In this document: one piece after another, positions 17,101-24,336 of the stretch | How positions within the stretch are numbered: position 1 is the first letter of the stretch | How the letters are laid out: every line of letters starts with the position of its first letter | Assembly: GCA_030596265.1 (NCBI GenBank) | Contig: JAUVKM010000002.1 | Coordinates: 1-25,679 of the forward strand | Length of the DNA stretch: 25,679 bases | From: Candidatus Cloacimonadota bacterium | Lineage (GTDB): Bacteria; Cloacimonadota; Cloacimonadia; Cloacimonadales; TCS61 | Direction: 5' to 3' | Program-made: the position numbers and the translations under genes | The notes under the pieces: generated by a model | Told to the model about the DNA's origin: nothing | The model's input: the letters and a program-made list of their open reading frames with translations, nothing else | Database searches by the model: none

Positions 17101-20100
17101 ATCTTCAACCTCAAACCAGATGCGAGAGAAACTGATCTTTTTGATATTGGGAACTTTGCTCGCATTATCTGTTATAATTCTATAGTTTTCAGGATCGTGA
17201 AGGGGGATACGGAATAGTTTCCAACCGTTAAATTCGCCTTCCATGAATTCTTCACCTTCGTTCAAGTTAACAGAGTATTCAAAGTAAATATTATCTTTAT
17301 CAAGAATACCCGTATCGTTCAAATCCTCGGAATCGAGTTTATTGTTTCCTTCTGTTCCATTGATATTGGGGTATTCTTCAGCACCATTTATTACTACTTC
17401 AATATTATCAAAATCATCATCAGGATCATCACCAGGGTCTCCTGATTCAATTCTGTCCAGGCCTACATCCTCTCCACCATCCAGAATTCCATCAGCTTCT
17501 ACCAGACCATCTTCTTTATCGGGTTCATCATTTTCTCCAGGACGATAAAAGTCCTCACTTACTATTCCCAGATCTATGTGCATAATTACAGGATGGGATT
17601 CCTGATTGTAATTCAGAGTATCTACCTTTGCCAGGATCTCGATATATTTTTTCTTAGAAAAATCTACTTCATTACCGATATATTTCATTATACCTGCCCA
17701 ATATTTCATGTTCATCCCGGGCATACCTATATCGGAAGGTTTTATTTTACATGCCAATACAGATACTTTTTCTCGCTCTTCTTTCTCGGTTAGAGAATTA
17801 GGATCATAAACATCTCTTGCATAAACATCATTGGGATTGTAGTAGTTAATGTGTGCTTTACCATAATCGATCAGATTCCCCATTGGCTCTTCAGCAGGTC
17901 TACTGGCAAATGACCAGGTACCTCTGGTAATTCCAAGAGGATACATTTCCATAGTACTTTCCATATCATCAAGATATGCTTCTTTTTTATCATGTTGTTT
18001 ATCACTTCCGTAGATGCGGGGAAGACTCATTGCCACTTCACCCGATAGGGTTACAGATGACCTGGCATCTGTTTTTATTAGTGGAAGCCAGTCTATAAAT
18101 TTAGTTATAAATGGTAATTCATAATCGATTTCTCCATCAATATCAGCTAAGATAATACTTCTGTTCTCATTACCGATCTTAGGTCTGTCTTCTCTCACTT
18201 TCTCCGATTGATATACAAAGGTTCCACCAAGCTTGATATTATCACTAAACTCCATATCAGCTCTCATTCCAAGAATAGTTTTATTATCCATTGCAAAAAG
18301 CGGTTTGAACTGAAAATCAATTATAATCTCAATATCTGAATCTTTCGCTTCACTTGTTAGTAATGTGATCATCCCAAAATCGTAATCTACAATATAATCA
18401 ACATTCTCCATCAGTTTCCTTTTGTCAGGTCCGATCTTTATTACAATACTTCCAGGAAGAATATTCATCTGTCTGAGATCAATTGTATCTCTTCCGATCT
18501 TACCTTTAACATAAATGTAATTATTAATGTCATTTGATGGGATATTCTCTTCTAAATAGATGATCGAATCATTTAACGAATAAAAGGGGTTAATAAATGG
18601 AAAACGTATGTAACCGGTAACCAAATTTATAGCAGCATCTTCACCATTGATTTTAAAATCTTTATTACTATCTAATCTTAGATATTCATTAAGCGTTTGA
18701 ATACTATCCGTAGTAACTTCTTGGGGTGCATTATAATCTGGTGTTGTGCCACCCGCCGGCATAGTATAGACACTCATTTCGAAACCTTCATTTTTGATAT
18801 TCTGCATTCCTAAATTATAAATATTTCTAATTTGCAAATTCCAATAATCCTCATCACTCGCTTCCTGGTTTCTAATGCGCAACATCTTTGCTTCTACCGG
18901 ATTAGCAGCAGCATCTCCAACTTTTGTATCATCTTTACGAGTATAAGCAATCCCGATAGAATAAATTCTATTTATCCCTTGCAATGTCATGATTATAATA
19001 CCGGAATCCCAATCTACTAAGTAATCCGTTCCCTCTGAAAGAATATCAAAATGATATATATCACCAGGATCGAGATAATTCACACCATCAACAGTCATCG
19101 TGTTATTACTGGCAGATCCATCATCAAGGTAAACTGTAAGCTCTTTATCTGGGTCAGGAAGTAAATTTCCGCCTTCTGCTGTAAGCAACCATTTTCCATC
19201 TACCAATTTGATAGCATTATCTTTCCAACCTATCGGATAATCTATCCCTTCTATACCATCTGCATCACCATAAAGAGAATATAGCGCTGATGGTTGTTCA
19301 ATATAATAGTGTGTTCTATTAACAAAAGCATTACTTCTGAACACAGTTGAATCAGCTTGAGAATCTCCTGTCCAAGTTTGTGTATTCTTTTGTGCTTCGT
19401 CTTTACCCATGATCGTGGTAACTCTCAAATTACCAGCTTTGAATTGTGTTTTAATACCAAAAAGACCTTCTGATGAAGCACTGTAACTAATAAATTTTGA
19501 ACCGGATAATGAGAGAGAAATATTACCTGCATCAATCGCTGTTACAATTTCATCTTCATCACCTTCGTAATTTATGTTGATCTCACTTGGCACTGGCATT
19601 ACATCTTCATCGGAAGTAGATTGATGGTTCACATTTACATGAATCTTCTCACCAATTGTTCCCCTGAGACGCAAGTTAAGATCTTGTCGCATTTCTGGAG
19701 TAAATTTGGTTTGATCATTTCTTTCATCTCCCGGATCACTACGAGTAGTACTTCTACCTGCAAATGTCAATCGTTGGCTTCCATTAAGATTCAATCTTCC
19801 GGCTTTATCTCCCATAAATCTACGAACAGATTTCGGTAATGCTATCTTGGGTAATTTGATAATAATTTCAGGAATCAGACCTTCACTCTGTTCGCGATCA
19901 TCATCCCCCATAAGTTCCCTACATTTCTTAAGTAGTTCTTTTTTGAAATAGCCATAGAATGTGTTTCTGTTAAAACTCTCAAGTGATACATATATCGGGG
20001 GATATAATTCTATATTATTTAATTTTGCTGTAAGTTTAACTTGTTGTTCATCATAATCTATCTCTTTTTCTGTTTGGATCTGATAAGTGCCCAATTTGTT

Positions 20101-20268
20101 GTGTGGATAAGCTGTGATCGAAAATCCTTTTTGGAATCTATAAACATCAATTTCGTTATATTCTAATTTAGCTATTCCATTAAGCTTGAGTTCCGGTTGG
20201 AAACTTTGTGTAAAAGAGAGTAAGTAAAACGACAATAATATCGAAACAGCTAATAATTTTTTATTCAT
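14191..20268 (-). CDS. sprA: SprA-like giant outer membrane protein (type IX secretion translocon homologue)
   Basis: A 2025-residue outer-membrane protein; in Flavobacterium, SprA (about 2400 residues) is the barrel through which type IX substrates cross. Signal peptide about 1-20. SprA-like features include IHVNVNHQST and a SLSGSKFIS-to-FGIKTQFKAGNLRVTTIMG segment (about 250-290), AYLDDMESTMEMYPLGITRG with WSFASRP (about 760-790), FEYSVNLNEGEEF and a long series of amphipathic strands ending IWIEIIF, with the terminal Phe of an outer-membrane protein. Two unusual inserts are an Asp/Gly-rich stretch at about 907-993 and a Glu-rich low-complexity stretch at about 1624-1715. No good Shine-Dalgarno is seen, only an A-rich leader. 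It starts 14 nt after coaX and is followed after 84 nt by the MCE operon. Confidence 0.85.
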   Translation of the reverse strand: MNKKLLAVSILLSFYLLSFTQSFQPELKLNGIAKLEYNEIDVYRFQKGFSITAYPHNKLGTYQIQTEKEIDYDEQQVKLTAKLNNIELYPPIYVSLESFNRNTFYGYFKKELLKKCRELMGDDDREQSEGLIPEIIIKLPKIALPKSVRRFMGDKAGRLNLNGSQRLTFAGRSTTRSDPGDERNDQTKFTPEMRQDLNLRLRGTIGEKIHVNVNHQSTSDEDVMPVPSEININYEGDEDEIVTAIDAGNISLSLSGSKFISYSASSEGLFGIKTQFKAGNLRVTTIMGKDEAQKNTQTWTGDSQADSTVFRSNAFVNRTHYYIEQPSALYSLYGDADGIEGIDYPIGWKDNAIKLVDGKWLLTAEGGNLLPDPDKELTVYLDDGSASNNTMTVDGVNYLDPGDIYHFDILSEGTDYLVDWDSGIIIMTLQGINRIYSIGIAYTRKDDTKVGDAAANPVEAKMLRIRNQEASDEDYWNLQIRNIYNLGMQNIKNEGFEMSVYTMPAGGTTPDYNAPQEVTTDSIQTLNEYLRLDSNKDFKINGEDAAINLVTGYIRFPFINPFYSLNDSIIYLEENIPSNDINNYIYVKGKIGRDTIDLRQMNILPGSIVIKIGPDKRKLMENVDYIVDYDFGMITLLTSEAKDSDIEIIIDFQFKPLFAMDNKTILGMRADMEFSDNIKLGGTFVYQSEKVREDRPKIGNENRSIILADIDGEIDYELPFITKFIDWLPLIKTDARSSVTLSGEVAMSLPRIYGSDKQHDKKEAYLDDMESTMEMYPLGITRGTWSFASRPAEEPMGNLIDYGKAHINYYNPNDVYARDVYDPNSLTEKEEREKVSVLACKIKPSDIGMPGMNMKYWAGIMKYIGNEVDFSKKKYIEILAKVDTLNYNQESHPVIMHIDLGIVSEDFYRPGENDEPDKEDGLVEADGILDGGEDVGLDRIESGDPGDDPDDDFDNIEVVINGAEEYPNINGTEGNNKLDSEDLNDTGILDKDNIYFEYSVNLNEGEEFMEGEFNGWKLFRIPLHDPENYRIITDNASKVPNIKKISFSRIWFEVEDSTRVRIVNLDIVGNKWEEGFIKNEDGTVATNNTEIMQVGIADNQSGQHYIPAPHTVIEEKGEVTLEQSLTIDYNNMETRKHGLVTQEFLDSYNLLAYNKIRYWVYAEKPIEGYSPLEQDSLIIRLGADSVNYYEVKQPLALQEYSAVMNEDGWKEIEVKFSEFTQLKNLDSRDDVFYYLGDIKLSKVGNPSLSDIREMSLGVEASNQFSGRIYFDDIRVADPYEDLGFATSANFSTVFADLAVFSIGLDYRSENFQSSARRTTNMSFMQQTNLDISNRISLNKFMPAEWGFNIPLNFTRAQSIGIPRFKSGSDILRKDLLAEDKERETNNNLSYRADLTIAQTKTPKSKILAYTIKNTTLSGNIQKTLITNATRADTTLSYSLKHVYNFTMPKEKIDIGLFSNYKFHFFPHSISNTLTFRDTDPLAWRWDTYTDSIPQWVSNTNIFKTRTFETSSSIDYDIFSDILTSYDLTTKRDLMLKNYWKGYNIGEEKERTQTIAIGFDPKYIDNIFSFNADASVVYDDDHVKSGTQDTLYYRGGINRRIGGNFTLKNQDMLRDLASWLDKKFSKTVGGEEESEPEQEQEYKGEEIKEEEGKLLEQRENIIPEDPKEESEEPESREMGDLIGDEGSKDGSLEDPEKSDENGQQESVREAEQMTMPETKSNPIASIVSYISGLSNIRVSYDNTYRTTYEDRFERPNFLYQLGLPHILDEEGDDKEIIIKTVSDNYSTSASFPIIRNLSANFGYSREIVKTFSNNNSEKISTIFPNVSVTLTEFEKLIHADKILTSSRVTSSYVYSTMQDGDIDFIKADTEQKRISLTPLISWHGNWIHNITTSFSLNYSDLENISHRVSYDDIRHTVTQSMNSNLSWSFSNPKGVRILFFKRTNMKNEFTTDIAFSMGMEKTTRQGQEEEIDEVDKESYSITPGASYKFSKSITAGLTSEYERTEDNKRKTKSSMFRISIWIEIIF
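15125..15400 (-). other. Acidic low-complexity insert within sprA
   Basis: Codes about 90 residues dominated by Glu, Asp, Ser, Pro and Gln (GGEEESEPEQEQEYKGEE ... EQMTMPETKS), with almost no hydrophobic residues. It interrupts predicted barrel strands, so it is probably a flexible loop on one face of the outer membrane. Confidence 0.75.
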
Positions 20269-20282
20269 CTATTTATTTATTT

Positions 20283-21056
20283 TTATTTGCAACAGATAAG
20301 ATTCAATCCATCTAGAGTTAAGTTTTTATCAATAATATCAATTTCTTTAGAGTTATTACAAATTAATTCAGCAATACCACCGGTAGCAATGGTTTTAATT
20401 GATCTAAGATGTTGATATTCCTTTTTTAATGCTTTTATAAATCCATCCAGCATAAAAGAATTTCCGGTGATAATCCCTGAAAGTAAGGCATCTGTAGTAT
20501 TTGTTCCCAATAAATGTTCCGGTTTCTTTAATTGTATATTTGAGAGGAGTGCTGTTGAATCGAAGAGATTCTTAGCAGAAGTAATTACACCAGGAGCTAT
20601 AATAGTTCCAAAAAAGCGACCATCCTTTCCAACTAATTGGATTGTAGTTGCTGTTCCAAAATCGCATATAATACAATTAGTTTTGTATTTGGTTATTGCT
20701 GAGAAAGCATTTACAACAAGATCTGAACCAACAAAACCAGGATCTTCTATGGGAAATTCTAATCCAAGCTCAGAATATGCATTAACAATTTCAACGTCAC
20801 ATTTTAAGTATTTGTTTATTAAGTGAGAAAATATTCGCGTAAGTTCGGGAACAACAGATGAGATCGCGACTTTCTTGATCTGTGGAAGTAACAATTTACG
20901 CTCATCTGCTAACTGTTTAATAATAGCAAAATATTCATCTTCCGTTTTTGCTTTATCTGTATTTAAGCGCCATGAATACAAGAATTCAGTATTAGAATAA
21001 AAACCCATTACAATATGTGTGTTCCCAATATCTATAACCATATTAATATTTTTCAT
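20283..21056 (-). CDS. coaX: Type III pantothenate kinase
   Basis: Cytoplasmic enzyme phosphorylating pantothenate in the first step of coenzyme A synthesis. The 257 residues match the CoaX branch of the ASKHA fold: phosphate loop DIGNTH (9-14), the GSDLVVNAFSAI segment (110-121) and CDFGTATTIQLV (131-142) with the second conserved Asp132, then APGV and the GGIAELI end motif. In many CoaX proteins the first segment reads GxDR; here Arg is replaced by Leu, while Asp112 is kept. AGGAGAAAGG precedes the ATG. The gene starts a seven-gene same-strand run and is only 14 nt before sprA, so sprA probably depends on this promoter. Confidence 0.93.
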   Translation of the reverse strand: MKNINMVIDIGNTHIVMGFYSNTEFLYSWRLNTDKAKTEDEYFAIIKQLADERKLLLPQIKKVAISSVVPELTRIFSHLINKYLKCDVEIVNAYSELGLEFPIEDPGFVGSDLVVNAFSAITKYKTNCIICDFGTATTIQLVGKDGRFFGTIIAPGVITSAKNLFDSTALLSNIQLKKPEHLLGTNTTDALLSGIITGNSFMLDGFIKALKKEYQHLRSIKTIATGGIAELICNNSKEIDIIDKNLTLDGLNLICCK

Positions 21057-21208
21057 AAGATCCTTTCTCCTAATTATTATGACATAATTTAGATTATGGT
21101 AAAAATTGTAAAATAATAATTAATAATATTAATACTACATAAATATTGAAACATTCGGAAAAATCTGTAAAGTCCATATCTTGTCAATAAAAGAATAGTA
21201 CCCACAAT

Positions 21209-21237
21209 AAAAAAAGCCGGCAATTAAGCCGGCTTTT
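21209..21237 (-). terminator. Strong Rho-independent terminator after the ferredoxin gene
   Basis: A 10-bp perfect stem pairs AAAAGCCGGC (21212-21221) with GCCGGCTTTT (21228-21237) around AATTAA. On the minus strand the transcript reads a GC stem followed by a T tract. It insulates the ferredoxin gene from coaX. The remaining 21057-21208 holds AT-rich leader sequence with a TTGACA-like hexamer (21187 to 21182) but no clear -10 partner. Confidence 0.85.
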
Positions 21238-21256
21238 AATTCTTTAAATTATTTAA

Positions 21257-21427
21257 TTATAATGTGATTGCTTCTACGGGACAAGAGTCAAGACAAGCAC
21301 CGCAATCAACACATTTTTCTGCATCAACAACAGCCTTATCATCTTTCATTTCAAGAGCTTCCGTAGGGCATGTGTCAATACATGCGCCACAACCAATACA
21401 AGTTTCAGCATTAATTATTACAGCCAT
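21257..21427 (-). CDS. 2[4Fe-4S] bacterial ferredoxin, 56 residues
   Basis: Small electron carrier typical of anaerobic metabolism. The frame from ATG (21427) to TAA (21257) gives MAVIINAETCIGCGACIDTC, then a second matching half ending PVEAITL. Eight cysteines sit at 10, 13, 16, 20 and 39, 42, 45, 49, each set as CxxCxxCxxxCP, the ligand pattern for two low-potential [4Fe-4S] clusters. Length equals clostridial ferredoxins. GGAGGA lies 5 nt upstream and a strong terminator follows 20 nt downstream, so it is likely a single-gene transcript. It suggests an anaerobic or fermentative host. Very secure. Confidence 0.97.
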   Translation of the reverse strand: MAVIINAETCIGCGACIDTCPTEALEMKDDKAVVDAEKCVDCGACLDSCPVEAITL

Positions 21428-21515
21428 TCTATTCCTCCATTATTTAATTTAAGGCAAAAATTATTAATCTTTAATTTTGTTCAAGTTATTTTTATTAAAT
21501 TAATTTTTTCTATTA

Positions 21516-22274
21516 TTAATATTTTATTAAATTGAAGAAGTTACAGGCATTTCCATATGATGATTCAGCTATTCTTTTTGGTGTTGTTCCACGAATTTCC
21601 GAAATTTTCTCTATCACATATTGCAAATTTAAGGGTGAATTTCTTTTTCCTCTTTGTGGATGAGGAGAAAGATAAGGCGAATCAGTTTCGATGAAGAATT
21701 TATCTTCCGGCACTAATCTTATTGTATTATCCATGTTAGAATTTTTATAAGTAACTGTTCCGGTAAAAGAGATATGCCAACCTTTTTCTATAACTTTTTG
21801 CATAAATATCTCATCACCTGAGAAACAATGAAAAACCACCTTTTTCACACTATTTCTACTTAAAATATCATAACAATCTTCATGTGCATCTCTATCGTGA
21901 ACAATAATAGGCATATCTAATTCCAGAGCGATTTTTATCTGCTGTTCGAAAACTCTTTTCTGCACATCTTTAGGAGATAAATTACGATAGTAATCCAATC
22001 CGACCTCTCCTATTGCAATTACTTTGGAATGCTGTGCTTTCTGGTGGATAAATCCTGCATTATAATCGGTTGCATCATGTGGATGAAATCCAACCGCTGC
22101 ATAGATACGATCATACTTTTCTGCCAGTTTTATACTTGCGTTACAGGTTTTCTCATCAACGCCGATGTTGATTATATATTCTATTCCGCTATTAAAACAT
22201 TTTTTTATCAATTGATCTCTATCTTTGTCAAAATGTTGGAAATCAAGATGTGCATGTGTTTCAAATATTTTCAT
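21516..22274 (-). CDS. tatD: TatD-family metal-dependent hydrolase (DNase)
   Basis: Cytoplasmic TIM-barrel hydrolase; characterised TatD proteins are 3'-5' exonucleases acting on DNA. The 252 residues carry the complete metal site: His7 and His9 in THAHLDF, Glu90 in GEVGLDYY, His126 in IIVHDRDA, His149 in VVFHCFSGD and Asp198 in IETDSPYLSP. GAGG lies 5 nt upstream of the start. Only one nucleotide separates it from the stop of the preceding unknown exported protein, so the two are cotranslated even though one is cytoplasmic and the other exported. Confidence 0.93.
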   Translation of the reverse strand: MKIFETHAHLDFQHFDKDRDQLIKKCFNSGIEYIINIGVDEKTCNASIKLAEKYDRIYAAVGFHPHDATDYNAGFIHQKAQHSKVIAIGEVGLDYYRNLSPKDVQKRVFEQQIKIALELDMPIIVHDRDAHEDCYDILSRNSVKKVVFHCFSGDEIFMQKVIEKGWHISFTGTVTYKNSNMDNTIRLVPEDKFFIETDSPYLSPHPQRGKRNSPLNLQYVIEKISEIRGTTPKRIAESSYGNACNFFNLIKY

Positions 22275-22275
22275 A

Positions 22276-23664
22276 TTACCTCATATTATCTTCAGCCGGA
22301 TGCAGGATCATCATGATGAGATCTATCTTGTATTCTTTACTAACATGAAAAAAGATCTCTGCTAGATCACAAGAACCGGTATCTGATCTTGCTACCAAAA
22401 AACCCTTAAACTCTATCGTCCCATTTATTTTTTTTATACTGTCAATTCCAAAATATATTATTCTATCTTGCCAATATTCATTGAGAAGGAGCAGAATATC
22501 AGAGTAGGAGTCTGTTTCATAAAGTTCACGACCATCAGAATAAACAACAAGTGTAGAGGCTACTTCATCGTGGATTAATAAAAAATTCATAAGCTTAGAA
22601 CCAATAGCACGATGTTCATAAATAAGCTGAGGGAGATAATTTGTAATACTCGAAATTTCAGTTTCAGATAAATTCGACATATCGATATTTTCAAATCCCA
22701 ATTTCATTTTCTTTCCATATAATTCCAGATCATTTAGTGGAAAGATATCTATCATATCAAAACTCATTTCTATTTCCAATGATATATCTCCATCCAATTT
22801 ATCTTCAAATTTATCGATTTCAAGATGCCAAATGTTCTGCTCATTTGAGATTGAATGGTTAGGAAATTCCTTAACAAGAAAGCTGTGAATATCTTTTACT
22901 TTATTATGTAGAAGCTCACGCTTCGGAGGAGTTTCAAAATAATTTCTGATATATTCAGCAAGTGAAAGATCCTTAATTTGTGGTTTAATCTCTTCCTTTC
23001 CCGGTTCAATAATTGGAGGAAAATAATCTTTACTTTTAGCAAATTCACGTTCACGAATTCCGGAAATTATCTCTTTTATATTGTAAACTTGGGGAAATGA
23101 TATTTTAAATTCATCCATTTCATCTGAAATAAACTTAAATCCCAATGTGTCTGCATTTGTTATTAGTTCAACCGGGAGTAATTTAAGTCTGGGAATTGGA
23201 CGCTCTTCCCACATAAGTTCCAAAGCATTATCACCAATTTGTTCTTTGTATTCCAAAATAATTTTATTGTGATCTACAAGATCAGTTATGAACATCTTAT
23301 CATTACAATTCAAACGATAGATAAAGCTTTCGATAAAATTAATATAAGAATTTATTTGTTGTTCATCGTCTATATAAAATAAAAATGGGACTATCTCTCT
23401 TTGAGAGTTGATTTTCCAGTTCCGCCAATCATATTCCACATTGATCTCACGACCATTTTTATCTAAAAAGCTTCTAACTACTTTTTTACTGGTAAAACCG
23501 GCAGGAAGGTCACCATCAAGTTTCTCTGAACTAACCCACGATCTATATAATTCATATTGATAAGAATTTATAAAATCACCTACTTTGGGTTCAAAACCAT
23601 ACAACATTATAGTAATGAAAACAAATATCGTTATTATTAAAAGCTTATTAAATTTATTTGACAT
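22276..23664 (-). CDS. Uncharacterised exported protein
   Basis: A 462-residue protein I do not recognise. A positively charged start and hydrophobic run (residues 1-24, MSNKFNKLLI...MLYGFE) predict a signal peptide or membrane anchor. The rest is acidic, mixed alpha/beta and lacks repeats or an obvious catalytic motif. The C-terminal 90 residues (from about TLVVYSDGRELYE onward) look like a compact domain with strands TLVVYSD, TIEFKGFLVA and a final helix. The sequence DEEQQINSYINFIESFI and a central proline-rich segment (IIEPGKEEIKPQ) suggest two separate domains. AGGATAG precedes the ATG. It is the first gene of a pair with tatD. Confidence 0.7.
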   Translation of the reverse strand: MSNKFNKLLIITIFVFITIMLYGFEPKVGDFINSYQYELYRSWVSSEKLDGDLPAGFTSKKVVRSFLDKNGREINVEYDWRNWKINSQREIVPFLFYIDDEQQINSYINFIESFIYRLNCNDKMFITDLVDHNKIILEYKEQIGDNALELMWEERPIPRLKLLPVELITNADTLGFKFISDEMDEFKISFPQVYNIKEIISGIREREFAKSKDYFPPIIEPGKEEIKPQIKDLSLAEYIRNYFETPPKRELLHNKVKDIHSFLVKEFPNHSISNEQNIWHLEIDKFEDKLDGDISLEIEMSFDMIDIFPLNDLELYGKKMKLGFENIDMSNLSETEISSITNYLPQLIYEHRAIGSKLMNFLLIHDEVASTLVVYSDGRELYETDSYSDILLLLNEYWQDRIIYFGIDSIKKINGTIEFKGFLVARSDTGSCDLAEIFFHVSKEYKIDLIMMILHPAEDNMR

Positions 23665-23675
23665 AACTATCCTAC

Positions 23676-23710
23676 TTCACTTTTGTGAACAAGTAAATTG
23701 ATTGAATCAA
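23676..23710. promoter_or_regulatory. Two palindromes in a divergent promoter gap
   Basis: TTCACTTTTGTGAA (23676-23689; arms TTCAC/GTGAA) and TTGATTGAATCAA (23698-23710; arms TTGATT/AATCAA) lie in the 81-bp gap between two diverging genes. Both are of a size suited to dimeric repressors. No paired -35/-10 elements could be placed with confidence. Confidence 0.35.
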
Positions 23711-23745
23711 AAGAGGTCAACCAAATCTATAATTAGGAGCGAATT

Positions 23746-24030
23746 ATGATGATCGCTGAAAAAGATAAAAAAAGAATAATGGAATTTTTTGAATTGAGCG
23801 GAGGAAACTTTAGTCTGCGGAAATACCACAAACCTGTTCTTGTTTATGATATTGATGGTGATAAGGTGAGATATTCTCTTTGGGAAGAAGAAATTTTAGA
23901 AAGGTACGGACTGAAGAACGTGGATGGTTGGGATCACACAGAAAATGTAGCTTTCTGCCCGGACTGGATGCAGGGTGAAGATGAAGATGATGACCTTGAT
24001 GATATTGATTTGGATGATGATGATTTATAA
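23746..24030 (+). CDS. Small uncharacterised protein with acidic C-terminal tail
   Basis: A 94-residue soluble protein without signal peptide or membrane segment, not recognised. The first 75 residues are a compact, aromatic-rich domain (RKYHKPVLVYDIDGDKVRY, SLWEEEILERYG, ENVAFCPDWMQG). The last 18 are almost entirely Asp and Glu with spaced Leu/Ile (EDEDDDLDDIDLDDDD). AGGAG (23735-23739) lies 6 nt before the first of two adjacent ATGs, so either Met1 or Met2 may be used. A strong terminator follows, making it a single-gene unit. Acidic tails of this kind may bind basic proteins or metal ions, but the function is unknown. Confidence 0.8.
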   Translation: MMIAEKDKKRIMEFFELSGGNFSLRKYHKPVLVYDIDGDKVRYSLWEEEILERYGLKNVDGWDHTENVAFCPDWMQGEDEDDDLDDIDLDDDDL

Positions 24031-24037
24031 TCAGCAG

Positions 24038-24062
24038 TTAGAAATTAGCTGTTAGCCATTAG
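24038..24062 (+). repeat. Four TTAG units spaced every 7 nt
   Basis: TTAG starts at 24038, 24045, 24052 and 24059, exactly 7 nt apart (TTAGAAA, TTAGCTG, TTAGCCA, then TTAG). It sits between the stop codon and the terminator of the small acidic-tail gene and resembles short heptamer repeats found dispersed in some bacterial genomes. Confidence 0.6.
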
Positions 24063-24103
24063 CAGAGTTTTCTGGAAGATAAATAATTAAATAAATAATT
24101 TAT

Positions 24104-24128
24104 ACCGCTCTTTTGGAGCGGTTTTTTT
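24104..24128 (+). terminator. Rho-independent terminator after the acidic-tail gene
   Basis: ACCGCTC (24104-24110) pairs perfectly with GAGCGGT (24116-24122) around TTTTG and is followed by a run of T to 24128. Confidence 0.88.
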
Positions 24129-24146
24129 ATTCAATTTATTCATTAA

Positions 24147-24317
24147 TCCTTCCTTAAAAGAGCAATGAGAAAGGTTCGTCAGGATGTATTGTGTTCCCAG
24201 TCACTCTGAGGAGTCTTCATGCTAATCTTTTAACGAAGAGCGAGATGAACATAGATTGATTGTTTTCTAAAAGTCTATCCTTCCTTAAAAGAACAACGTG
24301 GGAGACTCGTCAGGAGG
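24147..24317. repeat. Imperfect 40-bp direct repeat flanking a repeat-like spacer
   Basis: A 40-bp unit beginning TCCTTCCTTAAAAGA and ending CGTCAGGA-x-G occurs at 24147-24186 and 24278-24317. The copies match at 32 of 40 positions and most differences are transitions. The spacer (for example CACTCTGAGGAG at 24212-24223) looks like dispersed intergenic repeats I have seen in other genomes, but that is memory only. The 306-bp gap 24031-24336 contains no gene I can support; it holds the heptamer repeat, the terminator and this element. Confidence 0.5.
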
Positions 24318-24336
24318 ACGAAATAATTTACTTTAT

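Noticed and set aside
17342..17548. Ser/Pro-rich plus-strand open frame
   Set aside because: Antisense shadow of the Asp/Gly-rich part of sprA.
21488..21537. Direct repeat of a TTTTATTAAATT string
   Set aside because: Low-complexity AT sequence where such repeats are expected by chance.
23728..23733. TATAAT as the -10 box of the small acidic-tail gene
   Set aside because: Transcription would start after or within the AGGAG at 23735-23739, removing the ribosome site, and no -35 is at the right distance.
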